Assembly: GCF_026967925.1 (NCBI RefSeq)
Contig: NZ_JAPVBI010000003.1
Coordinates: 871,070 to 935,069, forward strand
DNA length: 64,000 nucleotides
Source: Modestobacter sp. VKM Ac-2985
GTDB taxonomy: Bacteria; Actinomycetota; Actinomycetes; Mycobacteriales; Geodermatophilaceae
Direction: 5' to 3'
Part shown: piece after piece, positions 53,100-61,320 of the stretch
Position numbering within the stretch: the first letter of the stretch is position 1
Layout of the letters: the number at the start of each line of letters is the position of its first letter
Notes under the pieces: model-generated
The model's input: the letters and a program-made list of their open reading frames with translations, nothing else
What the model was told of the DNA's origin: nothing
Database searches by the model: none
Position numbers and translations under genes: made by a program

Positions 53100-53432
53100 T
53101 CAGCGGGCGCAGGTGATGCAGGTGCGCGCGTGCGGCCGGGCGGCCAGCCGCTCCGGGGCGATCGGCTGCCCGCAGTCGGCGCACCGGCCGTGCTCCCCCG
53201 CCGCGGCGCGGACCAGCGCCGCGTCGACGTCGGCCAGCCGGCGGCGCGCCTGGTCCAGCAGCGCCGCCACCTGCTGACGCTCGAAGGCGATGGTCGCGCC
53301 CTCCGGGTCGTGCTCGTCGTCGGCGTTGGACGACCGGGAGGCAGCCACGACCTCGTCGAACTCCCGGGTCAGCGCGTCGATCTGCGCCAGCGTCTCGGTG
53401 CGGCTGCGGGTCAGGTCGTCGATCACCGTCAT
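53100..53432 (-). CDS. DksA/TraR-type zinc finger protein
   Basis: A 110-residue protein: a long coiled-coil (about 5-75; LTRSRTETLAQIDALTREFDEVVAASRSS and FERQQVAALLDQARRRLADVDAAL) followed by a C4 zinc finger GRCADCGQPIAPERLAARPHARTCITC. DksA relatives bind the secondary channel of RNA polymerase. The conserved acidic coiled-coil tip (DxxDxA) is not obvious, so polymerase binding is unproven. Convergent with the peptidase gene. Confidence 0.85.
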   Translation of the reverse strand: MTVIDDLTRSRTETLAQIDALTREFDEVVAASRSSNADDEHDPEGATIAFERQQVAALLDQARRRLADVDAALVRAAAGEHGRCADCGQPIAPERLAARPHARTCITCAR

Positions 53433-53461
53433 CCCGTCATCGTCCAGCACCGCCGGCCCGG

Positions 53462-54085
53462 TCAGGACGACGTGCGCCGCAACAGCCGCAGCGAACCGGT
53501 GCCGGGCAGTTCGGTGAACTCCCCCGACCCCAGCACCCGCTGGTAGACCCCGAACGGCGCCTGCCCGCCGTCCGCCGGGTCGGGGAAGACGTCGTGCACG
53601 GCCAGCGTGCCGCCCACGGCCAGCTTCGCCACCCAGGCGTCCTGGTCGCGGCGCGCGGACTCCTCGGTGTGGCTGCCGTCCAGGAACAGCAGCGCGAGCG
53701 GGGTCGACCACAGCGGCGCCAGCACCTCCGACCGGGTGACGACGGCGACCACGACGTCCTCCGCCCCGGCAGCGGCGATGGTGCGCCGGAAGCCGGGCAG
53801 GGTGTCGATCCGGCCGACGAGCGGGTCGACCAGTGCCGGGTCGTGGTACTCCCAGCCCGGCTGGTGCTCCTCCGAGCCGCGGTGGTGGTCGACGGTGACC
53901 ACCTGCCGGCCGGTCTCGCGCGCGGCGGCGGCCAGGTACAGCGCCGACTTCCCCAGCCAGCTGCCGATCTCCAGCAGCGGCCCGGGCACCTGCACCGCCC
54001 GCGCGGCGGCGTAGAGCGCCCGTCCCTCGTGCGGTGGCATGAACCCGGGTGCGGAGGCCGCGGCGGCGAGCAGGTCGACGGTCAC
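53462..54085 (-). CDS. Class I SAM-dependent methyltransferase (Methyltransf_24)
   Basis: A 207-residue methyltransferase. GPLLEIGSWLGKSALYLAAAARETGRQVVTVDHHRGSEEHQPGWEYHD holds the SAM motifs and TPLALLFLDGSHTEESARRDQDAWVAKLAVGGTLAVHDVFPDP the rest; this is the cephalosporin-hydroxylase/O-methyltransferase-like type. Start GTG 54085; the preceding bases offer only a weak purine run. It lies between the DksA-like and YibE/F genes on the same strand. Confidence 0.82.
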   Translation of the reverse strand: MTVDLLAAAASAPGFMPPHEGRALYAAARAVQVPGPLLEIGSWLGKSALYLAAAARETGRQVVTVDHHRGSEEHQPGWEYHDPALVDPLVGRIDTLPGFRRTIAAAGAEDVVVAVVTRSEVLAPLWSTPLALLFLDGSHTEESARRDQDAWVAKLAVGGTLAVHDVFPDPADGGQAPFGVYQRVLGSGEFTELPGTGSLRLLRRTSS

Positions 54086-54119
54086 CGCTCGAGCATCCCG
54101 TCCCCCGGTCCTCCGCGGG

Positions 54120-55394
54120 TCATCGGGTCGCGCCGTCGGTGCGTTCGGCCGGCGGCGCCGCCGGTGCGGTGGTCGCCGACGTCGCCGCAGCCGCCACCAG
54201 GGCACCGATCAGCGTGGTCACCGGGACGGCGAGCACCAGCGCGATCCCGCCGACCAGCGTGCGGATGACCTCCTCACCGACGACCGAGCCGGTCAGCGTC
54301 GTCCAGAACGGGCGCTCGTAGATGTCGAAGAGGAGCAGCAGCGGCAACGAGGCGCCGGCGTAGGCGAAGACGATCGTGTAGATCGTCGAGGCGATGTGGT
54401 CGCGCCCGATCGCCATGCCGCGGCGGAAGAGCTGGACCCAGCCCATCTCCGGCGAGACCTCGTGCAACTGCCAGACCGCGGACGCCTGGGTGATGGTGAC
54501 GTCGTTGAGGATGCCCAGCCCGGCGACGATGAGGGCGGCCAGCACCAGGCCGGAGAAGTCCAGGGTCGGGTCGAACTGGAGCAGCTGCACGGCCTCCTCG
54601 TTGGCCAGGCCGGTGAGGTGCGCGGCGGCCACGGCGATCGTCCCGAGCACCGCGCTGAGCGCGAGCCCGAACAGGGTGCCCAGCAGCGCCGTCGTCGTCC
54701 GGGCGTTGAAGCCGTGCGCCAGGTACAGGACGACGTACATGATCGCCGAGGAGCCGATCAGGCTGACCCAGATCGGTGAGGAGCCGGCCAGCAGGCCGGG
54801 CAGCATGAACTGCAACAGGATGAAGAACGCGAACACCAGGCCGAGCAGGGCGAGCAGCCCGCGCAGCCGGGCCACCGCCCCCACCACCAGGGTGAACGCC
54901 AGCGCCAGGGTGATGATCGGGGTGCTGCGCGGAAAGTCCTGGAACGAGTAGGTCACCTGCCCGCTGTCGATGCCCGGGTCGCGGTTGAGCACCAGCTCGT
55001 CACCCACCTCGATGCCCTCGGCCACCACCTCCGACGAGAGCTCGACCTGCACGTACTCGCCGGCGCTGTCGCCCTCGGCCACGACCAGGACCGCCCGGGC
55101 ACATGTCTGCGCGGGCGCGCTCCCGGTCGCCGGGGCGCACTCGTAGGTCTCCAGCGAGGCGATGGTCGCCTCCGGGAAGGTGGTCCCCGGCGGCAGGAAA
55201 GACTCCGCCGCCCGCTGCGCCGCGGTCTGCTCGCCGCTGGGCCACAACGCCACCAGGCCGACCAGCGTCGCGATGCCGACCGGCACCAGGACCAGGAGCA
55301 TCAGCCGGACGGCGGTGCGACGACGGGCGACCGCGGCCGGGTCGGAGGGGCGGACCTCGCCGTCGGGTCCGTGGACGTGGGAGTGGGCCGACAC
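54120..55394 (-). CDS. YibE/F family membrane protein
   Basis: A 424-residue membrane protein. An N-terminal helix (about 30-50), an extracellular domain of about 100 residues, then seven or so helices with the YibE/F core IWVSLIGSSAIMYVVLYLAHGFNARTTTALLGTLFGLALSAVL and LAALIVAGLGILNDVTITQASAVWQLHEVSPEMGW. Function unknown. The GTG start has no ribosome binding site, but TAGCCT lies eight bases before it on the minus strand, so the mRNA may be leaderless. Confidence 0.9.
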   Translation of the reverse strand: MSAHSHVHGPDGEVRPSDPAAVARRRTAVRLMLLVLVPVGIATLVGLVALWPSGEQTAAQRAAESFLPPGTTFPEATIASLETYECAPATGSAPAQTCARAVLVVAEGDSAGEYVQVELSSEVVAEGIEVGDELVLNRDPGIDSGQVTYSFQDFPRSTPIITLALAFTLVVGAVARLRGLLALLGLVFAFFILLQFMLPGLLAGSSPIWVSLIGSSAIMYVVLYLAHGFNARTTTALLGTLFGLALSAVLGTIAVAAAHLTGLANEEAVQLLQFDPTLDFSGLVLAALIVAGLGILNDVTITQASAVWQLHEVSPEMGWVQLFRRGMAIGRDHIASTIYTIVFAYAGASLPLLLLFDIYERPFWTTLTGSVVGEEVIRTLVGGIALVLAVPVTTLIGALVAAAATSATTAPAAPPAERTDGATR

Positions 55395-55525
55395 CCGGAC
55401 AGGCTAGGTGGCCGGTGGGCCGGTCCCCGGCCGGACGGGCGGACGGCGTGGCCGCGTCCGGGCGGAGGGTCGCCCAGCGCCCGCCCGTCTGCAGCCGGCG
55501 CCCTGCCGGCCGGGGAGGCGCTGCC

Positions 55526-55531
55526 TACAGT
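55526..55531 (+). promoter_or_regulatory. -10 box for a leaderless transcript
   Basis: TACAGT ends six bases before the ATG at 55538, and the gap holds no ribosome binding site. The same hexamer with the same spacing precedes the TetR gene at 57588. Confidence 0.5.
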
Positions 55532-55537
55532 CGGGAC

Positions 55538-56425
55538 ATGGCCTCCTGGAACACCGCCGACATCCCCGCGCAGACCGGCCGCACCGTCGTCGTGACCGGC
55601 GCGAACAGCGGCCTCGGGCTGGAGACCGCACGTGCCCTGGCCGTGGCCGGGGCGCGGGTCGTGCTGGCCGTGCGGGACACCACCCGCGGCACGGAGGCTG
55701 CTGCTGACCTCCCGGGTGAGGTGGAGGTGCGCCGGCTCGACCTGGCCGACCTGGCGTCGGTGCACGAGTTCGCCGAGGGGTGGACCGGCGACCTCGACGT
55801 CCTGGTCAACAACGCCGGGATCATGCAGGTGCCGGCCGGGCGCACCGCCGACGGCTTCGAGCTGCAGTTCGGCACCAACCACCTCGGCCACGTCGCGCTG
55901 ACCTGCCTGCTGCTGCCGCACGTGACCGACCGGGTGGTCACCGTCTCCTCGATGCTGCACCGGTCCGGGGAGATCGTGCTCGACGACCTGAACTGGGAGC
56001 GCCGGCCCTACTCGGCCACCGGGGCCTACGCGCAGTCCAAGCTGGCGAACCTGCTGTTCACCCTGGAGCTGCAGCGGCGGCTCACCGCGGCCGGCTCGAC
56101 GGTGCGTGCGCTGGCGGCCCATCCGGGCTGGGCGGCCACCAACCTACAGGGCCGCACGGGCAACCGGGTGAAGGACGCCGCGATGGCGGTGGCCAACCGC
56201 GCCCTGGCCACCAGCGCCCAGCAGGGCGCGCTGCCCACGCTGTTCGCCGCCGTCGCCGACGTGCCCGGCGGGAGCTTCGCCGGGCCGGACGGCACCACCA
56301 TGCGCGGCGCGCCGACCTTGGCCGGCCGCAGCACCGCGGCCTCGGACCCGGTGCTGGCCGGGCGGCTCTGGGCCGCCTCCGCCGAGCTCACCGGCGTGGA
56401 CTTCCCGACGCAGTCGGCCGCCTGA
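55538..56425 (+). CDS. Short-chain dehydrogenase/reductase (retinol-dehydrogenase-like)
   Basis: A 295-residue SDR. TVVVTGANSGLGLETARAL near 16 binds NAD(P), LVNNAGIMQVPA near 89 is the structural NNAG, and Ser in VVTVSSMLHR with YAQSKLANLL (Tyr, Lys) form the catalytic set. The WW-oxidoreductase/retinol-dehydrogenase-like group acts on varied carbonyls. Its last 38 bases overlap the 3' end of the MFS gene on the other strand. Confidence 0.9.
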   Translation: MASWNTADIPAQTGRTVVVTGANSGLGLETARALAVAGARVVLAVRDTTRGTEAAADLPGEVEVRRLDLADLASVHEFAEGWTGDLDVLVNNAGIMQVPAGRTADGFELQFGTNHLGHVALTCLLLPHVTDRVVTVSSMLHRSGEIVLDDLNWERRPYSATGAYAQSKLANLLFTLELQRRLTAAGSTVRALAAHPGWAATNLQGRTGNRVKDAAMAVANRALATSAQQGALPTLFAAVADVPGGSFAGPDGTTMRGAPTLAGRSTAASDPVLAGRLWAASAELTGVDFPTQSAA

Positions 56426-57566
56426 GCACCGCCGGTTCCGCGGCCGGCGCCGCCGCGAGGACGAGGACCGCAGCCACCACGAACGCCGTCCGGGTGCTCA
56501 TCGCGTCCGCGACCGCGCCGAGGACCAGGGCGCCGGCAGCCTGGCCCACGGTGAGGCCGATGAAGAGCGCCGCCGCGGCCTGCGGCGCTGCAGCAGGCAG
56601 CCGGTGAGCACCCCAGACGATGAGCACGCCGCTGAGCGCGACGAATGCGGCACCGAACCCGGCCAGCGCCAGCGCCACGACGGCGGGTGAACCGGGCAGC
56701 GCGGCGAGAGCCAGGGTGGCCGCCGCGGCGGTCCCGGCCGAGCACGCCCACGCCCGGCGCAGCCCGACCCGCAGCACCAGGTCGCCGCTGAGCCCACCGA
56801 TCAGGCCGGCACCGCCGAGCACGCACCAGAGCAGCCCGGTGGTACCGGCGGACAGCCCGCCGTCGACGGTCATCAGGTCCCGCCCGAACGTCCACACGGC
56901 GGCGCAGCCCGCGCCTGCCAGTGCGGCGGCGACCAGGGGCCGGACGAGGTCGCGCAGCGGCGCCTCGGGGCGGGTCTCCGGAACGGTGGGCCAGCGGCTG
57001 GCCCGGTCGGCCCACGCGGTGACCAGGACGGCGACCAGGGCGAACCCGGCCCACGCCGCCCGCCACGCGTCCGGCACGGCGAGCACGAGCAGCCCGCCGA
57101 CGACGACCCCGGCGCCGGTGCCGCTGTTGACCAGGGCCTGTGCCCGCGGTGCGGCGTCCGGCCGCACGGTGGCCGCCACGGCAGCGACCAGCGCCGGGGT
57201 CGCTGCACCCGCCCCGCTGCCGGCCACGAGCGCACCGACCGCCAGCACGGGGACCGACCAGGCGGCGGCCACCAGCAGTGACCCGAGCGCGGCCGTGGTC
57301 CCCGCCAGCCACAGCGCCGACCGCCCGCGCGCCTGCCCGGCCAGCCGCTGGCCGAGGAAGGCGGCGAGGCAGTAGGCGACGTAGCTCGCTGCGGCGATGA
57401 CGCCGGCGGTCCCCGGGGAGAGCCCGAACGCCGCGCGGAACTGCGGCAGGTAGAGGCCGAAGCCGTAGCGGGCCAGCCCGTAGGTGACGGCGATGACGGC
57501 CAGGCCGGGCACCACCAGGGCGGCCGGTCGGGTGGGCGACACTGACTGAAACGATCGTTTCATCAT
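56388..57566 (-). CDS. MFS transporter
   Basis: A 392-residue major facilitator with twelve hydrophobic segments. The opening VPGLAVIAVTYGLARYGFGLYLPQFRAAFGLSPGTAGVIAAASYVAYCLAAFLGQRLAGQARGRS includes the loop 2-3 motif. YbfB/AraJ-like; substrate unknown, probably drug or metabolite efflux. The divergent TetR gene and the operator-like palindromes over its first codons suggest induction by the exported compound. The start is taken as the ATG at 57566; a GTG at 57542 would leave the operator upstream of the gene. Confidence 0.87.
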   Translation of the reverse strand: MMKRSFQSVSPTRPAALVVPGLAVIAVTYGLARYGFGLYLPQFRAAFGLSPGTAGVIAAASYVAYCLAAFLGQRLAGQARGRSALWLAGTTAALGSLLVAAAWSVPVLAVGALVAGSGAGAATPALVAAVAATVRPDAAPRAQALVNSGTGAGVVVGGLLVLAVPDAWRAAWAGFALVAVLVTAWADRASRWPTVPETRPEAPLRDLVRPLVAAALAGAGCAAVWTFGRDLMTVDGGLSAGTTGLLWCVLGGAGLIGGLSGDLVLRVGLRRAWACSAGTAAAATLALAALPGSPAVVALALAGFGAAFVALSGVLIVWGAHRLPAAAPQAAAALFIGLTVGQAAGALVLGAVADAMSTRTAFVVAAVLVLAAAPAAEPAVLRRPTASGSPRR

Positions 57567-57581
57567 AACGAGCGTTACAGT
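57548..57581. promoter_or_regulatory. Two TetR operators and the TetR promoter
   Basis: GAAACGATCGTTTC (57548-57561) is a perfect palindrome; TAACGAGCGTTA (57566-57577) repeats its core with one central mismatch, 17 bases away centre to centre. TACAGT (57576-57581), six bases before the TetR ATG, overlaps the second site. One site covers the first codons of the MFS gene. Binding would block both divergent genes. Confidence 0.72.
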
Positions 57582-57587
57582 AGGCCC

Positions 57588-58190
57588 ATGACCCCGCGCT
57601 CCGCGACCCGACCCGCCCGCGACCGGCTGCTCGCCGCCGCCGGCGAGCTGTTCTACGAGTCCGGCATCGCCGCGACCGGGGTCGACGCGGTCCTGGCTCG
57701 CGCCCAGGTGGCCCCGGCGACGATGTACGCGCACTTCGCCGGCAAGGACGGGCTGGTGGCGGCCTATCTGGAGCAGCGGTTCGAGGTGTGGCAGCGAACC
57801 TGGGACGAGGTGCTCGCCGAGCTAACCGACCCGGTCGACCGGCTGCTGTCGCTCTTCGACGCCGTGGCCCGGTACCGGGAACGGGAGGGCAGCCGCCGTG
57901 GCTGCGGGTTCCTCGCGGCGGCCACCGAACTACCGCCGGACCACCCGGGCCAGCCGTGGCTGCGGGCCGACTCCCGGTTGCTGACCGACCGGCTGCGGGA
58001 GCTCGCCGTCGCCGCCGGCCTGGCCGACCCGGACGAGGCCACCACCACCCTGCTGCTCTGCTACGACGGCGCACTGGCCCGCTCGGCTCGGGAGTGGACC
58101 ACCCCCGAGCTGCACGCCGGCGACCCGGTGCAGCGGGCACGCGACCTGGCCACCGCCTGGCTCGCCCAGCAAGGCCACGCCGCTCACTGA
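57588..58190 (+). CDS. TetR/AcrR family regulator of the MFS gene
   Basis: A 200-residue repressor. The helix-turn-helix spans about 8-55 (RDRLLAAAGELFYESGIAATGVDAVLARAQVAPATMYAHFAGKDGLV); the C-terminal domain is of the TetR_C_33-like type with RGCGFLAAATELP and HPGQPWL. It probably represses itself and the divergent MFS transporter via 57548-57577. The mRNA appears leaderless. Confidence 0.88.
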   Translation: MTPRSATRPARDRLLAAAGELFYESGIAATGVDAVLARAQVAPATMYAHFAGKDGLVAAYLEQRFEVWQRTWDEVLAELTDPVDRLLSLFDAVARYREREGSRRGCGFLAAATELPPDHPGQPWLRADSRLLTDRLRELAVAAGLADPDEATTTLLLCYDGALARSAREWTTPELHAGDPVQRARDLATAWLAQQGHAAH

Positions 58191-58200
58191 GCCCCGCGCG

Positions 58201-58279
58201 GCATCACGGCCGACGGTGACGACCGGGCGCGCCGCCGTCCTCAGCCCCACGTGCTGCGGCGGCCCGGGTGCCGTGATGC
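58201..58279. repeat. Distant ten-base inverted repeat
   Basis: GCATCACGGC (58201-58210) has its exact complement GCCGTGATGC at 58270-58279, bracketing the gap between the TetR stop and the YihY start (58289). It could be a looped operator or part of the YihY promoter; its role is unknown. Confidence 0.45.
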
Positions 58280-58288
58280 ACTGCCGCC

Positions 58289-59266
58289 GTGTCCGTCGTG
58301 GAGAAGCTCGACCGGCTGCAGCGCCGGCGCCGCGCGGCCGGGTTCCCCATCGCCGTCGTCTACAAGTACGTGGACGACTCCGGCCCGTACCTCTCCGCAC
58401 TGATCACCTACTACGCCTTCGTCTCGCTGTTCCCGCTGTTGCTGCTGTTCTCGACGATCCTGAGCAACGTCCTGGTCGGCAACCCCGAGCTGCAGCAGCA
58501 GCTGCTCGACTCCGCGGTGAGCCAGTTCCCCGTGGTCGGCCAACAGCTCGGTGAGCCGCGGGGCCTCAGCGGCGGCACCCTCGGGGTGGTCGTCGGCATC
58601 CTGGGCTCGCTGTACGGCGCCCTCGGGGTGGCCCAGGCGATCCAGTACGCGATGAACACCGCCTGGGCGGTGCCGCGCAACAGCCGGCCCAACCCGTTCC
58701 TCGCCCGGGGGCTGAGCCTGCTGCTGGTCGCCACCGCCGGGCTCGCCGTGATCGGCACGACCGCCCTGGCCACCTTCACCGCCGGCCACGCCGGCTCGAT
58801 GGGCGGGGCGTCCCGGGTCCTGACCGTGCTCGGGTCGGTGCTGCTCAACGCCGCCGTCTTCGTGTTCGCCTTCCGGCTGGCCACCGCCCGACCCCTGACG
58901 ATCCGCCAGGTGCTCCCGGGAGCGTTCCTCGCCGCCGTGCTGTGGCAGCTGCTGCAGACCTTCGGGGTCACCTACGTCAGCCGGGTCATGACCACGGCGA
59001 GCGCCACCAACGGCGTCTTCGCCCTGGTCCTCGGCCTGCTCGCGTTCCTGTACCTGGCCGCCGTGGTCGGCGTCCTGTGCGTGGAGATCAACGTCGTGCG
59101 GGTCAACCGACTCTGGCCGCGCGCCCTGCTCACCCCGTTCACCGACGACGTCGACCTCACCCCCGGCGACCGGCGGAGCTACACCGGCATGGCCAAGGCC
59201 CAGCGGACCAAGGGCTTCGAGACGGTGCACGTCACCTTCGACCCACCCGACCGCACGAAGGACTGA
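58289..59266 (+). CDS. YihY/BrkB family membrane protein
   Basis: A 325-residue inner-membrane protein with six helices. KYVDDSGPYLSALITYYAFVSLFPLLLLFSTIL near 27 is the family signature, followed by a periplasmic stretch, then GTLGVVVGILGSLYGALGVAQAIQYAMNTAWAVPRNSRPNPF and AFLAAVLWQLLQTFGVTYVSRVM. Formerly called ribonuclease BN; true function unsettled. The C-terminus is hydrophilic (TKGFETVHVTFDPPDR). GTG start without a ribosome binding site. Confidence 0.92.
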   Translation: MSVVEKLDRLQRRRRAAGFPIAVVYKYVDDSGPYLSALITYYAFVSLFPLLLLFSTILSNVLVGNPELQQQLLDSAVSQFPVVGQQLGEPRGLSGGTLGVVVGILGSLYGALGVAQAIQYAMNTAWAVPRNSRPNPFLARGLSLLLVATAGLAVIGTTALATFTAGHAGSMGGASRVLTVLGSVLLNAAVFVFAFRLATARPLTIRQVLPGAFLAAVLWQLLQTFGVTYVSRVMTTASATNGVFALVLGLLAFLYLAAVVGVLCVEINVVRVNRLWPRALLTPFTDDVDLTPGDRRSYTGMAKAQRTKGFETVHVTFDPPDRTKD

Positions 59267-59330
59267 ACCGGCTCCGACCCACGGCCGGAGAAGTCTCTAG
59301 CCGTCGCTGGAACTTCGTGCGTCGAGGGTG

Positions 59331-59378
59331 TTTACTCCAACGCGCGGCCGAGGTAATCTCCAGTTGCCGCTGGAGGTT
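59331..59378 (+). promoter_or_regulatory. hsp20 promoter with operator palindrome
   Basis: TTTACT (59331-59336) and TAATCT (59354-59359) are 17 bases apart, a good vegetative promoter. AATCTCCAG-ttgccg-CTGGAGGTT (59355-59378) is a nine-base inverted repeat with one mismatch that overlaps the -10 box. Related half-sites (CGCTGGAACTTC at 59305; ACTCCAACG at 59334) lie upstream. Likely target of the MerR-type regulator encoded at 59987. Confidence 0.65.
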
Positions 59379-59436
59379 CACCAGAGGCGGCGACACCAGA
59401 ACATCGGACCTGCACGACATCCGGAGGTATGCAGCC

Positions 59437-59922
59437 ATGATGCTGACTTCCTACGACCCCTTCGCCGCGACGTCCGCCGCCTTCCGCGCGCTGGACCAGC
59501 TGACCGGCCGATCCGGTACCACCACCGCCCGGCCACTGGCCGGCATGCCGATGGACGCCTACCGGGTGGGCGACAACTTCGTGGCCCACTTCGACCTGCC
59601 CGGCGTCGACCCCGGCTCGATCGACCTGTCGGTCGAGGGCACCACGCTGACCATCAGCGCCGAGCGGTCGGTGCCGCAGATCGAGAACGCGCAGTGGCAG
59701 GTCGCCGAGCGCCCGTTCGGCAGCTACACCCGGCAGCTGGTGCTGGGCCGCAGCCTGGACACCGACCGGCTCGAGGCGAGCTACCACGACGGCGTGCTCA
59801 CCGTGAGCATCCCGGTCGCCGAGAAGGCCAAGGCCCGCAGGATCGAGGTCACCCGGGCGGACACCCAGGCCGCGGTGGAGTCGCACACGATCGAGGGCGA
59901 GCAGCCCGCCGTCGAGAGCTGA
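59437..59922 (+). CDS. Hsp20/alpha-crystallin small heat-shock protein
   Basis: A 161-residue chaperone. The alpha-crystallin domain runs about 40-140: MDAYRVGDNFVAHFDLPGVDPGSIDLSVEGTTLTISAER, RPFGSYTRQLVLGRSLDTDRLEASYHDGVLTVSIPVAEKAKARRIEV, with the usual L-x-V-x-I-P-like end. It holds unfolding proteins as oligomers. GGAGG precedes the double ATG. The next gene, 64 bases on and beyond a hairpin, is a MerR/HspR-like regulator. Confidence 0.95.
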   Translation: MMLTSYDPFAATSAAFRALDQLTGRSGTTTARPLAGMPMDAYRVGDNFVAHFDLPGVDPGSIDLSVEGTTLTISAERSVPQIENAQWQVAERPFGSYTRQLVLGRSLDTDRLEASYHDGVLTVSIPVAEKAKARRIEVTRADTQAAVESHTIEGEQPAVES

Positions 59923-59931
59923 CCGCCAGTC

Positions 59932-59967
59932 CGGGAGGGGCGGGACCAGCCGGTCCCGCCCCTCCCG
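59932..59967 (+). terminator. Hairpin between hsp20 and merR
   Basis: CGGGAGGGGCGGGACC pairs exactly with GGTCCCGCCCCTCCCG across a four-base loop, ten bases after the hsp20 stop and 19 before the MerR gene. It probably ends most hsp20 transcripts or limits expression of the downstream regulator. Confidence 0.75.
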
Positions 59968-59986
59968 TCGTCTTCCCGGAGGACCC

Positions 59987-60331
59987 ATGAGCGCCGACCC
60001 GTTGCAGCCGCTGGACGACCCGGACCACCCGGTGCTCACCATGAGCCAGGCCGCCGACCTGCTCGGCGTCCAGGCCGCCTTCCTGCGCAGCCTGGACTCC
60101 TCCGGGGTGCTGCACCCACACCGCTCCCCCGGCGGGCACCGTCGCTACTCCCGACACCAGCTCCAGCTGGCCGCCCGGGTGCGGGTGCTGCTGGACGACG
60201 GCCACCTGCTCGGCTCGGCCCAGGTCATCGTCCAGCTCCAGGACGACCTGGCCGAGGCCGTCGCCGACGCCGAGCACGCCCGCGACGAACGCGACGCCGT
60301 CCGCGAGGAGCTCCGCGACCGGAGCCGGTGA
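59987..60331 (+). CDS. MerR-family regulator (HspR-like)
   Basis: A 114-residue protein with a MerR helix-turn-helix: HPVLTMSQAADLLGVQAAFLRSLDSSGVLHPHRSPGGHRRYSRHQLQLAARVRVLLDDG, followed by a coiled-coil (DDLAEAVADAEHARDERDAVREELRDRSR). No metal-binding cysteines. The RSPGGHRRYS motif is typical of regulators linked to hsp20 or dnaK. GGAGGACCC precedes the ATG. Probably controls the hsp20 promoter. Confidence 0.88.
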   Translation: MSADPLQPLDDPDHPVLTMSQAADLLGVQAAFLRSLDSSGVLHPHRSPGGHRRYSRHQLQLAARVRVLLDDGHLLGSAQVIVQLQDDLAEAVADAEHARDERDAVREELRDRSR

Positions 60332-60341
60332 CCGGGCCGGG

Positions 60342-61280
60342 TCAGGGCTCCAGCACCAGCTTGCGGTGGGCGAAGGAGGTCTGCCGCGCCCAGGCCGCGG
60401 CCACGTCGGCCAGTGGTGCGCGCTCGACCTCCACGGCGATCCGCCCGTCGGCGGCGTGCCCGGTGAGCTCGTCCCAGCCCCGGGCTACGACGTCCGGCGG
60501 CACGTGCCGGGTCGTGTAGCCGAGCAGGTCGACCATCGCCTCCCGGAAGCCGCCCGCGACCACCTCCGCCGACGGGCCCGCTGAGTGGCCGATCTGCACG
60601 TGCCGCATGCCCATCCGGGCCGCCCCCATCGCCGCCACCGCCGGCTGACCCCAGACCGGGTCGATGGTCACGTCGACCCCGCCGTCGGCCGCCACCCTGA
60701 TCCGCTCCGTCATCGCGGCGACGGACTCGTCGCCGGCGAGCTCGACGGTGGCGTCGGCGCCCAGGCCGGCCAGCCGTCGCAGTGACGCGCCATCCCGGGC
60801 CACGGCGACCACCCGGCCGGCGCCGAGCACCTTCGCCGCCTGGACGGCGATCGTGCCCAGCACCCCGCTGGCGCCCAGCACCAGCACCGTCTCCCCCGGC
60901 TGCAGCCGGGCCCGCCACTGCAACGGCAGCCACGCCGCCAGCCCGGCGATGCCCAGGGCGACCGCGAGCCCGTCGTCGAGCCCGTCGGGCACGTCGAACA
61001 GCGAGTCGGCCGGCACCAACGTGCGCTGCGCCATCGAGCCGAACGGCGCCACGCAGCCGTTGAAGTAGACCCGCCGCCCCTCGACCGTGCCGACCCCCTC
61101 CCGCCCGGCGACCGAGGGGAACGGCGGCTTGGTCACGAAGGCGCCGGCGGCGATGGCGACGTCGACCGGGTTGACCCCGGCGACCCGGACGTCCACGACC
61201 ACCTGCCCCGGGCCGGCGACCGGCTCGTCGAACGAGGCGAAGGTGGGGGTGCCGGGCTCGGTGAGCACTGCTGCGTCCAT
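60342..61280 (-). CDS. Zinc-free MDR-family NADPH reductase (quinone-reductase-like)
   Basis: A 312-residue medium-chain reductase. PGQVVVDVRVAGVNPVDVAIAAG opens the GroES-like domain; LQPGETVLVLGASGVLGTIAVQAAKVLGAGRVVAVARD is the NADPH site. The Cys/His residues of zinc alcohol dehydrogenases are missing, so it belongs to the quinone-oxidoreductase group. Substrate unknown. Convergent with the MerR gene. Confidence 0.9.
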   Translation of the reverse strand: MDAAVLTEPGTPTFASFDEPVAGPGQVVVDVRVAGVNPVDVAIAAGAFVTKPPFPSVAGREGVGTVEGRRVYFNGCVAPFGSMAQRTLVPADSLFDVPDGLDDGLAVALGIAGLAAWLPLQWRARLQPGETVLVLGASGVLGTIAVQAAKVLGAGRVVAVARDGASLRRLAGLGADATVELAGDESVAAMTERIRVAADGGVDVTIDPVWGQPAVAAMGAARMGMRHVQIGHSAGPSAEVVAGGFREAMVDLLGYTTRHVPPDVVARGWDELTGHAADGRIAVEVERAPLADVAAAWARQTSFAHRKLVLEP

Positions 61281-61320
61281 GCCCCGACGCTAGGGGAGCA
61301 GGCGATCGCGCGCTCCGCGC

